Source: Acidimicrobiaceae bacterium (lineage in GTDB: Bacteria > Actinomycetota > Acidimicrobiia > Acidimicrobiales > Poriferisodalaceae). Taken from it: 64,000 nucleotides of DNA. The translations under genes and the position numbers were made by a program. Numbering within the stretch: the first letter of the stretch is position 1; every line of letters begins with the position of its first letter. The stretch is from NCBI GenBank assembly GCA_002719335.1, contig PBHE01000003.1:62001-126000 (forward strand), written 5' to 3'. Below the pieces are notes generated by a model. That model had not been told where the DNA came from. It made no database searches and saw only the letters and a list, made by a program, of their open reading frames with translations. This document shows, in pieces, positions 20,717 through 29,418 of the stretch.

Positions 20717-21141
20717 TCGGCGAATGCAAGTTCGTTTGGACTAGTCACGATTCGGTAATAGCAGCCTGCCCTAGTAGCGCTATTTTCGTCCAAAGTGTGG
20801 CAGGAGCCTCCTCCGTCTCGCCTCACGCGGTACAGCAGCGAGTTCTGTTCGCAGTTCACCCGTACGTCCACTAACGACAAAGTGTCGCCCGAAGTTGCTC
20901 CTTTGTGCCAGACCTCGTCTCTTGACGTTGAATAAAGCACTGCGCTTCCGAGCTCCAAGGTCATACGGAACGCCTCGTCGTTTGCATAGCCCACAAACAA
21001 TACTTCGCCAGAGTCCGCTTCTTGAAGCACGACCGGAAGCACTCGGTGTCCATTTCGACCTATCTTCCCGACTTTATCGAAGTCCAGTTGTTGGGTCGTT
21101 CCTTCTTCTAAGTCGTTCGCGTCGGACATAGAACTGAGCAT
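20713..21141 (-). CDS. hisI: HisI-like protein (phosphoribosyl-AMP cyclohydrolase family) with altered metal site
   Basis: A 142-residue protein of the HisI fold. HisI opens the purine ring of phosphoribosyl-AMP in histidine synthesis. It shows VWHKGATSGDT, matching the family WxKGxTSG motif. The usual acidic DCDxD, which binds Mg, reads N-C-E-Q-N here. The zinc cysteines appear kept (NCE, SCHT and a later C before YYR), but the last two are 12 residues apart, not the usual six. No other his gene is nearby. It may be a divergent HisI or a paralogue with another role. A second in-frame ATG at 21129 is possible. Confidence 0.7.
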   Translation of the reverse strand: MLSSMSDANDLEEGTTQQLDFDKVGKIGRNGHRVLPVVLQEADSGEVLFVGYANDEAFRMTLELGSAVLYSTSRDEVWHKGATSGDTLSLVDVRVNCEQNSLLYRVRRDGGGSCHTLDENSATRAGCYYRIVTSPNELAFAD

Positions 21142-21189
21142 AGAGCCGTTCGTGTCACTGAGGCGAAATCACAAAAAGCTGTGACCTGT

Positions 21190-22185
21190 TCAAGTGAAAT
21201 CGACTGACGCGAACTCGCTCAACTTGCTGATGTTGTGTGTTGCTTCAATGCGTCTCACAGTGCCGCTTTTCGACCGCATCACTAGAGAATCTGAGATTGC
21301 GCCTTCAGCAGTGAATCGGATGCCCCGCAATAACTCGCCGTCGGTGATACCTGTAGCTGCAAAAAATACGTCTTCGGAGCGGACTAGATCATCGGTGTGA
21401 AGAACGCGATCGAGATCGAAGCCGGCGTCGATCGCCGCTTTTCGTTCGCTCCCGTTTCGAGGCCAAAGTTTTCCTTGGATTTCTCCGCCTAGGCATTTTA
21501 ATGCAGCTGCTGAAATTACGCCCTCGGGAGTTCCGCCGATACCGAAGAGAACATCGGCCCCGTCGCTCGTCGCTGTAGCTATTGCTCCCGCAACATCGCC
21601 ATCAGGTATCAGACGGATTCGCGCTCCGCTTTCGCGGACCTCGGCGATCAAGTCGGCGTGGCGATCACGGTCGAGAATTACAGCTGTTAGGTCGCGGATG
21701 CCTCGACCAGTCGCCGTCGCAATTGCATTGAGATTTTCAGTCGGGCTTTTCTCGATAGACACCGAACCTTTTGATTGGGGTCCGACTGCAATTTTTTCCA
21801 TATAAACGCACGGACCAGGATCAAACATTGTTCCCCGTGGAGCTACAGATATTACCGAAATGGCGTTGCCGCGGCCCAGAGAGGTAAGGGTTGTGCCGTC
21901 GATCGGATCTACAGCGATATCGGTCTTAGCACCTGATCCGTCGCCGATTGCTTCGCCGTTGTAGAGCATAGGAGCTTCGTCTTTTTCTCCTTCTCCGATG
22001 ACAACCACGCCGTCCATCGGAACTGAACCAAGGATGATCCGCATCGCATCGACTGCGGCGCCATCGGCTCCCTCCTTGTCGCCTCGACCCATCCAGCGAG
22101 CAGCGGCTAGCGCGGCCGCCTCGGTTGTTCGCACCAGTTCAAGTGCCAGATTGCGGTCAGGTAGCTCGGAACGCGAGTTTTCCAT
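21190..22185 (-). CDS. glpX: Fructose-1,6-bisphosphatase, class II
   Basis: Hydrolyses fructose 1,6-bisphosphate in gluconeogenesis. The 331-residue protein has the GlpX N-terminus ([19 protein letters not shown]), the metal-binding acidic segments [11 protein letters not shown] and VDPIDGTTL, and [20 protein letters not shown], all specific to class II. The start is the ATG at 22185. It lies upstream of the hisI-like gene on the same strand with 48 bases between, including a small hairpin. It is divergent from the J-domain gene. Confidence 0.95.
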   Translation of the reverse strand: MENSRSELPDRNLALELVRTTEAAALAAARWMGRGDKEGADGAAVDAMRIILGSVPMDGVVVIGEGEKDEAPMLYNGEAIGDGSGAKTDIAVDPIDGTTLTSLGRGNAISVISVAPRGTMFDPGPCVYMEKIAVGPQSKGSVSIEKSPTENLNAIATATGRGIRDLTAVILDRDRHADLIAEVRESGARIRLIPDGDVAGAIATATSDGADVLFGIGGTPEGVISAAALKCLGGEIQGKLWPRNGSERKAAIDAGFDLDRVLHTDDLVRSEDVFFAATGITDGELLRGIRFTAEGAISDSLVMRSKSGTVRRIEATHNISKLSEFASVDFT

Positions 22186-22257
22186 AGAGGGTGACCCTAG
22201 CCCCTAGAAGCCGTCCACTATGAGCCCTGAGGTGGTTCTACTAGTAGCGTCCACCGT

Positions 22258-22980
22258 GTGATTCTGGCCGAGTTAAACGTCTGGCACTCTCGGCCCGCGG
22301 TACCGACCCGTCGCGTTGCCCTAGGCGATGACAGATTGAACTTCGACCCCACCCCCGGCCCCGGCGGACTTCTGCTCGCTGCGGTCGTCGCCATTCACGC
22401 GCAGCAGCTCGATGGTGATGGAAACGCCGACCTGAGCGATCTGTTGAATCTTCTCGAAATGGGGTCCCGCGTTCCTCAACCGCGACTCCGGCATCGCCTT
22501 CAGCAAGACCTCATTGGGCTGACCCGCTCAACTCATCGACTTGTCAGCCTTCCAGATGGAGATATTTCGCTTGATGTAGCACCTAGCGATAGTCCAGAGC
22601 CACACGTATTAGCCGCTCTATATCGGGCGGGCCAAGAACCTTCCCTTGAGCGCAGAAGCCTGTTCACGTTGTTGCGTTCCGCGCGCCGTTGGCGGGGCCA
22701 AAACAATCGAGATTTGTTTCGCTATCTGACCGGGGAATCATCTGAGGTTCCCTGGAAGGGAAACCAAATCGTCGATCCAGTAGGTTGGGCCCTTGAAGTT
22801 CTCGGATTCCCCGCTCAACCCGCAACTCACCTACCTGACTCGCGGCTAGTTCGACGAAGGTTCAGGCGAATGCTTCGAAGAGCCCATCCGGATCACGGCG
22901 GCGCAGTGGTCGAAGCCGGTAGCCGCATTGAGGCCTTGACAGCGGCGCGCAATATTTTGCTTGACCGAAGGAGCGCGTGA
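22258..22980 (+). CDS. Hypothetical protein with a C-terminal J-domain-like segment
   Basis: A 240-residue protein that I cannot assign to a named family. Residues about 196-237 read like helices II and III of a DnaJ domain: a run of basic residues, then HPDHGG (the diagnostic HPD at 210-212), then IEALTAARNILLDRR. J domains stimulate the ATPase of DnaK. The first 190 residues resemble no DnaJ zinc or client domain and have no membrane segment. The truncated J domain at the C-terminus is unusual. It starts with GTG at 22258. The end overlaps or abuts the lhgO start. Confidence 0.72.
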   Translation: MILAELNVWHSRPAVPTRRVALGDDRLNFDPTPGPGGLLLAAVVAIHAQQLDGDGNADLSDLLNLLEMGSRVPQPRLRHRLQQDLIGLTRSTHRLVSLPDGDISLDVAPSDSPEPHVLAALYRAGQEPSLERRSLFTLLRSARRWRGQNNRDLFRYLTGESSEVPWKGNQIVDPVGWALEVLGFPAQPATHLPDSRLVRRRFRRMLRRAHPDHGGAVVEAGSRIEALTAARNILLDRRSA

Positions 22981-22984
22981 TCTG

Positions 22985-24190
22985 TTGATAACTAAGCGAG
23001 TTGATGTAGCCGTTATTGGTGCAGGCATCATTGGCCTCGCGACTGCTCACCGGTACCTGGCTGAGCATCCGGGACGATCGGTGCTGGTACTTGAACGAGA
23101 ACCGGGCGCAGCTTGCCATCAAACCGGACGCAATTCCGGGGTGCTTCACTCCGGTATTTACTACGCGCCTGGGTCTATGAAAGCCAGACTAGCGGTGTCC
23201 GGGCGAAGTGCCATGATTGATTTCTGCAACGAAAATGGGATTCAACATGAGGTCTGCGGCAAAGTCATCGTGGCGACTCGCCGCGATGAGTTAGACAGGT
23301 TGCATGCCCTCCAAGTTCGAGCGGGGGAGAATGGTTTAGAAGCGGAGCTTATTGATCGCTATCGGCTAGCTGAACTTGAGCCGAATTGTGCAGGCATTGA
23401 GGCCATATACGTCCCGTCGACCGGAATTGTTTCGTACCGGGCGGTCTGTGAAGTCCTTAGTGAGCAGATTGAAATGGCTGGTGGCTCCGTCAAATACGAA
23501 ACCAGTGTGTTAGCGATAGAAGACTCTCAAGGAGGAGCCCGGATTTCCACGTCAACTGGTGAAATTCTTTCGGGACTGGTTGTTAATTGCGCCGGGCTGC
23601 GGAGCGATCAAGTAGCCAAAATGGTTGGGGCATCTGGCGGGAACCGCATAGTTCCTTTTCGAGGCGAATATTTCGAAATTGTTCCCGAACGGTGCCACCT
23701 CGTGAATGGTTTGATCTATCCCGTGCCAGATCCAAGTTTTCCCTTTTTAGGGGTTCACCTAACACGGATGGTTGATGGGTCCGTGCATGCCGGACCGAAC
23801 GCAGTCTTGGCGTTAGATCGGGAGGGTTATCGATGGCGAGACATCAGCGCCGCGCAAGTCGTTGAGCACATAGCGAACCGGGGTTTGTGGAAGCTAGCCC
23901 GCAAATACTGGCGCACCGGGGCCGGAGAAGTTTGGCGATCTCTGAGCAAAGAGGCCTTTGTTCGAGCCTTGCAGCGACTAGTACCCGAGATCAGATCTCA
24001 AGACCTGGAAGCATGCCCCGCTGGAGTGCGCGCTCAGGCGATGGACGCAGACGGTCAATTACTTGATGACTTCGCGATAACACAGGCACGAAACAGCATG
24101 CATGTCCTTAATGCGCCGAGTCCGGCCGCAACGGCAAGTCTGGAAATCGCTAACCAAATTGTTCAGATGATCGACGCACGTGGGGGATAA
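22985..24190 (+). CDS. lhgO: L-2-hydroxyglutarate oxidase family FAD enzyme
   Basis: A FAD-dependent oxidoreductase of the DAO superfamily, close to LhgO, which oxidises L-2-hydroxyglutarate to 2-oxoglutarate. The dinucleotide motif VAVIGAGIIGLATA is at the N-terminus and is followed by the LhgO-type HQTGRNSGVLHSGIYY. The frame is open from a TTG at 22961, but AAGGAG at 22968-22973 points to the TTG at 22985 (or CTG at 22982), which puts the FAD motif near residue 7. About 401 residues. It is convergent with the crotonase gene, with only 4 bases between. Confidence 0.85.
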   Translation: MITKRVDVAVIGAGIIGLATAHRYLAEHPGRSVLVLEREPGAACHQTGRNSGVLHSGIYYAPGSMKARLAVSGRSAMIDFCNENGIQHEVCGKVIVATRRDELDRLHALQVRAGENGLEAELIDRYRLAELEPNCAGIEAIYVPSTGIVSYRAVCEVLSEQIEMAGGSVKYETSVLAIEDSQGGARISTSTGEILSGLVVNCAGLRSDQVAKMVGASGGNRIVPFRGEYFEIVPERCHLVNGLIYPVPDPSFPFLGVHLTRMVDGSVHAGPNAVLALDREGYRWRDISAAQVVEHIANRGLWKLARKYWRTGAGEVWRSLSKEAFVRALQRLVPEIRSQDLEACPAGVRAQAMDADGQLLDDFAITQARNSMHVLNAPSPAATASLEIANQIVQMIDARGG

Positions 24191-24194
24191 ATAC

Positions 24195-24989
24195 CTAACT
24201 GTTTTGTGCCCGCCCACGATCCTGAATTCCGGCTCTGCGCTCAGCGACCTTTCCGGGAGTAAAGCTGGTGCGCTTTAACCATTCCTTGCCCATTGACGCT
24301 TCGATTCCCCAGCCATCTTCAACAGTGGTGCCAGAGGTGTGTTCATAAGTATTAATCATTTGTCGCACCCCTTCTTGATCGTTCGAACAAATGTCTTGAG
24401 CTACAGCATGGACGGTCGACATAAGGGACTCGTGAGCTACCACTCGATTAACTAATCCCCACTCTGCCGCTCTATCAGCGTCGACGTAGTTGCCTGTCAG
24501 GCTCATTTCTCTAGCGCGTCGAACACCGATCGCTTGCGGTAGAAGGACACTCAGCCCCCAACCAGGCATCACACCCACCCGCGCATGCGTATCTGCGAAC
24601 TTGGCTCTCTTTGACGCGATAAGGAAATCGCATGCTAAAGCCAACTCCAGTCCGCCGGTTACGGCTACACCGTTGATTGCCCCAATCAGCGGTTTTGTGT
24701 GTTCTGGGAAAGGACCGCGAGATGCGGAAGGTTGATCCGGGTTGATGTTTCCCCCAGATTCGCTGAGCTCTCGGAGGTCAAGGCCCGCACAAAATGCCGG
24801 GTCGGCTCCCGTCAACACCATGACATTGACTTTCGCATCATTTTCAAGCGAACGAACTGCTTCTGGAAGCGCCTTCAACACCTCACTACTGAGAGCATTC
24901 CGAATTTCTGGCCGATTCAAGGTGATCACCCCAACACCTTCGGTGACCTCGCTCACCACCGTTCCGTTACCGAACTTGGTTATTGTCAC
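24195..24989 (-). CDS. Enoyl-CoA hydratase/isomerase family protein (crotonase)
   Basis: A 264-residue crotonase-fold protein acting on an acyl-CoA. The oxyanion-hole segments FCAGLDLREL and AINGVAVTGGLELALACD are clear. The FADTHARVGVMPGWGLS stretch replaces the first catalytic glutamate (rat E144) by His, while the second glutamate (REMSLTG) is kept. Crotonases lacking the first Glu are common in Actinobacteria and may not be true hydratases. The substrate cannot be stated. It is divergent from the small hydrolase gene at 25044. Confidence 0.85.
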   Translation of the reverse strand: MTITKFGNGTVVSEVTEGVGVITLNRPEIRNALSSEVLKALPEAVRSLENDAKVNVMVLTGADPAFCAGLDLRELSESGGNINPDQPSASRGPFPEHTKPLIGAINGVAVTGGLELALACDFLIASKRAKFADTHARVGVMPGWGLSVLLPQAIGVRRAREMSLTGNYVDADRAAEWGLVNRVVAHESLMSTVHAVAQDICSNDQEGVRQMINTYEHTSGTTVEDGWGIEASMGKEWLKRTSFTPGKVAERRAGIQDRGRAQNS

Positions 24990-25043
24990 ATTTTCCCCTC
25001 TTCAGTCAGAGTCGGATCTATTCTGCCCGCAGGAGGTGTCGCT

Positions 25044-25616
25044 GTGCAGTCGATCGCGGGAGTGGTGTTGCTGCCCGGTGCCGGTGGCACGAAGGAACAT
25101 CCCACTTTGCGCGCACTTGAGGAGTCATTGGCGCCACTTCCTGTGGTCCGGCACGAATTTGCCTACCGGCGAGAAGGCAAGAGAACCCCGCCCCGAGCGC
25201 CGATACTGGTTTCCGAACTTTTTAACGATTCCCAAGAAATATCCGCTCAACTCAACTGTGACCCGGCCAGTCTCGTGTTTGGCGGCCGGTCTATGGGAGG
25301 TCGAGTCTGTTCGATGGCGGTTGCACAGGGCATGTCGGCCGCAGGCCTGATTTTGCTTAGCTATCCGCTTCATCCGCCTAACAAGGCTGACCACCTTCGC
25401 GTCGACCACTTTGGTGCAATAGATGTGCCTTGTCTATTCGTGTCTGGAGACAACGACCCGTTCGGGTCACCGACTGAATTTGAACAACATCTTGGTTGTA
25501 TCAACGGGGACGTCGCAGCGAAGTTTCTCGAAGGTGGCCGCCACGATCCTTCTAATCGCAGTCAGACAAGAAATATTGTTGAAACCGTGAACGCGTGGCT
25601 AGTTGGACTTCCCTAA
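25044..25616 (+). CDS. Alpha/beta-hydrolase-fold protein (KANL3/Tex30-like)
   Basis: A 190-residue protein with the serine-hydrolase pattern: VVLLPGAGGTKEHP near the start, the nucleophile elbow GGRSMGGR, an Asp in SGDNDPFG and a His in EGGRHDP. This small, lidless layout fits the KANL3/Tex30 family, whose biochemical role is poorly known. The frame is open from 24699, but that part overlaps the crotonase gene antisense. The GTG at 25044 preceded by AGGAGG at 25031-25036 is the likely start. Confidence 0.82.
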   Translation: MQSIAGVVLLPGAGGTKEHPTLRALEESLAPLPVVRHEFAYRREGKRTPPRAPILVSELFNDSQEISAQLNCDPASLVFGGRSMGGRVCSMAVAQGMSAAGLILLSYPLHPPNKADHLRVDHFGAIDVPCLFVSGDNDPFGSPTEFEQHLGCINGDVAAKFLEGGRHDPSNRSQTRNIVETVNAWLVGLP

Positions 25617-25635
25617 CACTGAGCTACTTGTACGG

Positions 25636-27135
25636 TTACTCACTGGTCGCATCCTCAGGGTTTAGTGCCTCAAGTTCTTGTCGAGTGCCTTCGTGAAAGT
25701 GTCGCCACACCAAAGCAGCCGCGACTAGCGGACCTGTCCAGAGAACAAACATCACCGGACCAAAAGAGCCCCAACGCATTCGCATCCAGCCAGCTGCCAG
25801 AATGCCAATTGATCCGCCTACCACGCCTATAGCTCCCACGATTGTCGCAGCGCGTGCTCGAACAGCTGTAGGGAACATCTCGGCCCTATAAACACCCATC
25901 GCCGGTAACAGGCCGCTGGCCAAGGTGATCGCAGTCAACGCAACGGGCCAAAGAAAGACACCAGAAGCATTAAAGAAAATAGTCGTTAATCCAAGCCCAA
26001 CTATTGCTGCTACCGCGACCACAATTCTTCGCCCTCGTATATCTGCAATCCGGCCCGCCACGTAAAGACCAATACCTCCCGGTGTTGCAGTAGTGACGAT
26101 GAAGAGACTTACCTGCAAAGCGGTGAAGTCATGCTCGTCGCGTAGGTACTCGTTTCTGAACCAGTCGATGGGCGAAAGGAACAGGCCGAGAAGAAAATAT
26201 GCCCCACCTAATAAGGCGATTCGCGGCCAATAATTTCGTAGCTTTGCTCCTGGAGCATGACCTCGGAAGCGCCGGCTCTCGGGTAGTCGTCGCATGGCGC
26301 CCGCAACGATTGGGATCATGACGAGCGGAATTAGGAAGATAAGTCGCCAAGACCACTCAGCTATACCCGCGATCGGCTGAGCCCACACCACGAAACCTGC
26401 TCCGAGAGCAGCCGACATGCCAAGCAGAGACAGGCCCCAGGCTCGGCTCCCCGCAGGCAGTTCCTCTAATGCGAAAACCATGATTATCGCCGCGAGTGTC
26501 GCGTTAGAGGTCCTAACCACCACCAAACAAATGGCGAATATGCCTATCGACGGAGCTAACGCCGCCGCACATGAGGCCGCGATGCCAAATCCCATAGCCC
26601 ATGCAAGTACTCGACGACGCCCATGACGGTCCGCAATTACAGCAAAAGCGATGGCGAACAGCGTTCCAACCCGTATCAGAGCACCGAGCACACCCTGACT
26701 CAGTTGATCAACGTTGAACTCATCTGCCGCGTAGGTATGAGTCTCAGCTGGCGCATTGGAGAGAAAGCCGGACAGTACGGCGATCGCGCACAGAGTCGCA
26801 AAAACTGTTGTAGCTCTTTTGCCCAATCGATCGGGCGCAGCCCAGAACGGTTGAGTCCCGTCCTCTCGACGGTTACGTAGGGCATGACGTACCGGCCACC
26901 AAAAAAGGATTCCAAACCAAGGGATAGACAGTCGGTAAATAAACTGCTCTGTAACGGTGTGCTTATTTGAATCAGACCGAACCAGGAGGGAACGTTCGTA
27001 GTAGTCAAATGGCCCGTCAACTAGCGAAAATCGGTCATCTCCCAGGGCTTTTTCTTCCACGAGGTCGTTCCGCGGTGAACGGACGCGTCGAAGCCCTTGG
27101 TCGTCTACGTAGTGGATGATTTCTAAATGAGTCAC
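25636..27135 (-). CDS. MFS transporter with cytosolic N-terminal extension
   Basis: A 499-residue membrane protein of the major facilitator superfamily, with about 12 hydrophobic segments after roughly 95 mostly polar residues. The MFS loop signature DRHGRRRV lies between helices 2 and 3, and its counterpart GRIADIRGRRIV occurs in the second half. PESRRFRGH resembles the sugar/metabolite-type MFS (PESPRF) motif. The N-terminal extension, including a YYERSLLVRS segment, is not part of the usual MFS core. The substrate is unknown. It is divergent from murA. Confidence 0.85.
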   Translation of the reverse strand: MTHLEIIHYVDDQGLRRVRSPRNDLVEEKALGDDRFSLVDGPFDYYERSLLVRSDSNKHTVTEQFIYRLSIPWFGILFWWPVRHALRNRREDGTQPFWAAPDRLGKRATTVFATLCAIAVLSGFLSNAPAETHTYAADEFNVDQLSQGVLGALIRVGTLFAIAFAVIADRHGRRRVLAWAMGFGIAASCAAALAPSIGIFAICLVVVRTSNATLAAIIMVFALEELPAGSRAWGLSLLGMSAALGAGFVVWAQPIAGIAEWSWRLIFLIPLVMIPIVAGAMRRLPESRRFRGHAPGAKLRNYWPRIALLGGAYFLLGLFLSPIDWFRNEYLRDEHDFTALQVSLFIVTTATPGGIGLYVAGRIADIRGRRIVVAVAAIVGLGLTTIFFNASGVFLWPVALTAITLASGLLPAMGVYRAEMFPTAVRARAATIVGAIGVVGGSIGILAAGWMRMRWGSFGPVMFVLWTGPLVAAALVWRHFHEGTRQELEALNPEDATSE

Positions 27136-27179
27136 GAGAGTGATGTGTCCTTCGCCACTTCGGTGAACATACTGGAGAG

Positions 27180-28427
27180 GTGGAGAGATTCCTTGTGCAG
27201 GGAAGTGGACCTCTAATTGGGGACGTTCCCATCGGCGGAGCGAAGAATAGTGCTCTGAAACTTATGGCAGCGTCGTTGTTGGCAGAGGGGTCAACTTCGC
27301 TACTCAACGTCCCCGATATTGCTGACGTAGCCTTCATGGGTGAGTTACTCGAAGCGATGGGTGTTCAGATTGAGCGCGTCGGGAACCGCATCGATATTGA
27401 TGTGCCTGCCGAACTCGACCCCGTGGCGCCGTACCCTCTGGTTGAGCGACTGCGAGCCTCAATAGTGGTTCTTGGACCTCTGCTAGCGCGAATTGGGCGT
27501 GCCAGAGTAGCTATGCCAGGGGGTGACGATTTTGGCTCCCGGCCGATAGACATGCATCTTCAGGGCCTAGAGCAGTTAGGCGCGACCTTCTCTCATGAAC
27601 ATGGAGATATCAGTGGCAAAGCTGATCAACTGGTTGGTGCTGAAGTGCTTCTCGAATTTCCTTCGGTCGGCGCGACTGAGAACCTTATGATGGCGGCCGT
27701 TCTAGCCAGAGGGACAACCGTCATTGAAAATGCGGCACGTGAACCCGAGATCAGTGATCTAGCGAACTTTCTTTCACAGATGGGTGCGAGCATCGACGGG
27801 GTCGGTACGTCTCGGCTCACCGTCGAAGGTGTCGAAGCGCTGCGTCCGACCACATATACGGTGATCCCGGATCGAATAGAGGCCGCCACGTTTTTGTCGG
27901 CGGTGGCGGTATGTGGAGGCGAGCTAGTGCTAAAGGGCGCTCGACCGGACCATATGGAGATGTTGATCCGCAAGCTTGAAGAGATGGGAATGGGTTTGAC
28001 GGCTGAACCGTCGGGACTGCGAGCTGAAGTTACTGACCGCCTTAGAGCGGTTGATGTCTCTACTCTCCCGTATCCGGGTTTGGCTACTGACTACAAGCCG
28101 TTTCTGGTGACAGCTCTATGCGTTGCCGAAGGGGCCGGAATGGTGACTGAAAATATTTTTGCCGGTCGGTTTCGATACATAGATGAACTAGTACGGATGG
28201 GCGCTGAGATCCGGGCTGAGGGTCGACATGCAGTGGTGCGCGGCGTCAAGCGACTTTCTGGGGCACCTGTACGTGCCCACGACATCAGGGCTGGCGCGGC
28301 TCTGGTCGTCGCCGGGCTGGCGGCCGAAGGAGAAACCGTTATTGCAAATGCGCACCACGTCGATCGGGGATACGAGGATTTGGCCGGTAAGCTCTCGTCG
28401 GTTGGTGCGCAAGTTACGCGGACCTGA
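27180..28427 (+). CDS. murA: UDP-N-acetylglucosamine 1-carboxyvinyltransferase
   Basis: First committed step of peptidoglycan precursor synthesis: adds enolpyruvate from PEP to UDP-GlcNAc. The 415-residue protein has GGAKNSALKLMAASLL, LRASIVVLGPLLAR and the catalytic-loop region PGGDDFGSRPIDMH. The residue at the usual catalytic Cys115 position is Asp116 (GGD in place of GGC), as in M. tuberculosis. It starts with GTG at 27180. Presence near the atp operon recalls mycobacterial gene order. Confidence 0.95.
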   Translation: MERFLVQGSGPLIGDVPIGGAKNSALKLMAASLLAEGSTSLLNVPDIADVAFMGELLEAMGVQIERVGNRIDIDVPAELDPVAPYPLVERLRASIVVLGPLLARIGRARVAMPGGDDFGSRPIDMHLQGLEQLGATFSHEHGDISGKADQLVGAEVLLEFPSVGATENLMMAAVLARGTTVIENAAREPEISDLANFLSQMGASIDGVGTSRLTVEGVEALRPTTYTVIPDRIEAATFLSAVAVCGGELVLKGARPDHMEMLIRKLEEMGMGLTAEPSGLRAEVTDRLRAVDVSTLPYPGLATDYKPFLVTALCVAEGAGMVTENIFAGRFRYIDELVRMGAEIRAEGRHAVVRGVKRLSGAPVRAHDIRAGAALVVAGLAAEGETVIANAHHVDRGYEDLAGKLSSVGAQVTRT

Positions 28428-28455
28428 AGCGTTGTCCACGATCCGACCGTCTCCG

Positions 28456-29415
28456 ATGAACCGGCTGAGTAAAGACCCCGTCGCCTTATTTGAGGCAGCA
28501 CGCGATGGACATCGTCTCGCGCTCGCCCGGCTGATGTCGATCATTGAGCGCGGAGCTAAGGAAGCGCGAACGCTCGGCGCCCACACGTTCTCACAAGTCG
28601 GCCGCGCTCACACAGTGGGTATGACAGGCGCTCCAGGTTCCGGAAAGTCAACGTTGACTGCTGCGCTCGCGGCCGTTGTTCGCGCCATAGACGAGCGGAT
28701 GGCGATCTTGGCTATCGATCCTTCTTCTCCCTTTACTGGAGGTGCGATTCTCGGTGACCGAGTGCGGATGCAAGATCATGTAACTGACGAAGGTATCTAT
28801 ATCCGTTCCATGGCCACTCGGGGTCATTTAGGAGGCTTAAGCCTTGCTACCCCACAAGCAGTCCGAGTTCTTGATGCGCTCGGCTGGCCTTGGATCCTCG
28901 TCGAGACTGTTGGTGTTGGCCAAATAGAAGTGGACATAGCGAGAGCCGCGGATACGACAGTGGTTGTCGTGAATCCTGGGTGGGGTGATGCTGTTCAGGC
29001 GAACAAAGCGGGGCTAATGGAAATCGCCGACATTTTTGTGATCAACAAATCTGACCGTAAAGGCGCAGATGACACCCGCCGCGACATTCAACAGATGCTG
29101 GAGCTCTCCTCCTTGGGTGATTGGGAACCTCCGATTGTCATGACTGTCGGCACGGAAGGCGAGGGCGCTCAAGAGTTATGGGCCACAATCGGAGAACATC
29201 GCTCCCATCTGGAACAGAGTGGCGAGCTTTCGTTGCGTCGTCACGACCGGATCAAAGCCGAGTTGTTAAAGATTCTGACCCAGAGTTTTGAAGCTCGCGC
29301 TCAAACGGTCTTGCAAGGCCCCCGAAGGGTCGAACTTCAAGAAAAGTTGGATCGCGGAGAGATTGATCCCTACGCAGCCGCAGATCTTCTCCTGGAAATG
29401 GATACGAGTGACTGA
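28456..29415 (+). CDS. meaB: Methylmalonyl-CoA mutase-associated GTPase MeaB (ArgK family)
   Basis: A G3E-type GTPase that gates cobalamin loading and protects methylmalonyl-CoA mutase. P-loop GAPGSGKSTL, AIDPSSPFTGGAILGDRVRM, VETVGVGQ and the guanine-specificity motif NKSD are all visible. The ATG at 28456 gives 319 residues, the family length; the frame upstream to 28228 overlaps murA and is unlikely to be used. The mutase genes are not in this window. It suggests a B12-dependent propionate or methylmalonyl-CoA route elsewhere. Confidence 0.92.
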   Translation: MNRLSKDPVALFEAARDGHRLALARLMSIIERGAKEARTLGAHTFSQVGRAHTVGMTGAPGSGKSTLTAALAAVVRAIDERMAILAIDPSSPFTGGAILGDRVRMQDHVTDEGIYIRSMATRGHLGGLSLATPQAVRVLDALGWPWILVETVGVGQIEVDIARAADTTVVVVNPGWGDAVQANKAGLMEIADIFVINKSDRKGADDTRRDIQQMLELSSLGDWEPPIVMTVGTEGEGAQELWATIGEHRSHLEQSGELSLRRHDRIKAELLKILTQSFEARAQTVLQGPRRVELQEKLDRGEIDPYAAADLLLEMDTSD

Positions 29416-29418
29416 GCG

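Noticed and set aside
21169..21184. TCACA-N6-TGTGA inverted repeat between glpX and the hisI-like gene as a CRP-type site
   Set aside because: The half-sites are in the reverse order of a CRP site, and on the minus strand it reads better as a weak hairpin after glpX.
24742..25350. Plus-strand open frame of 202 codons
   Set aside because: It overlaps the crotonase gene antisense and the small hydrolase in another frame; composition is typical of a shadow frame.
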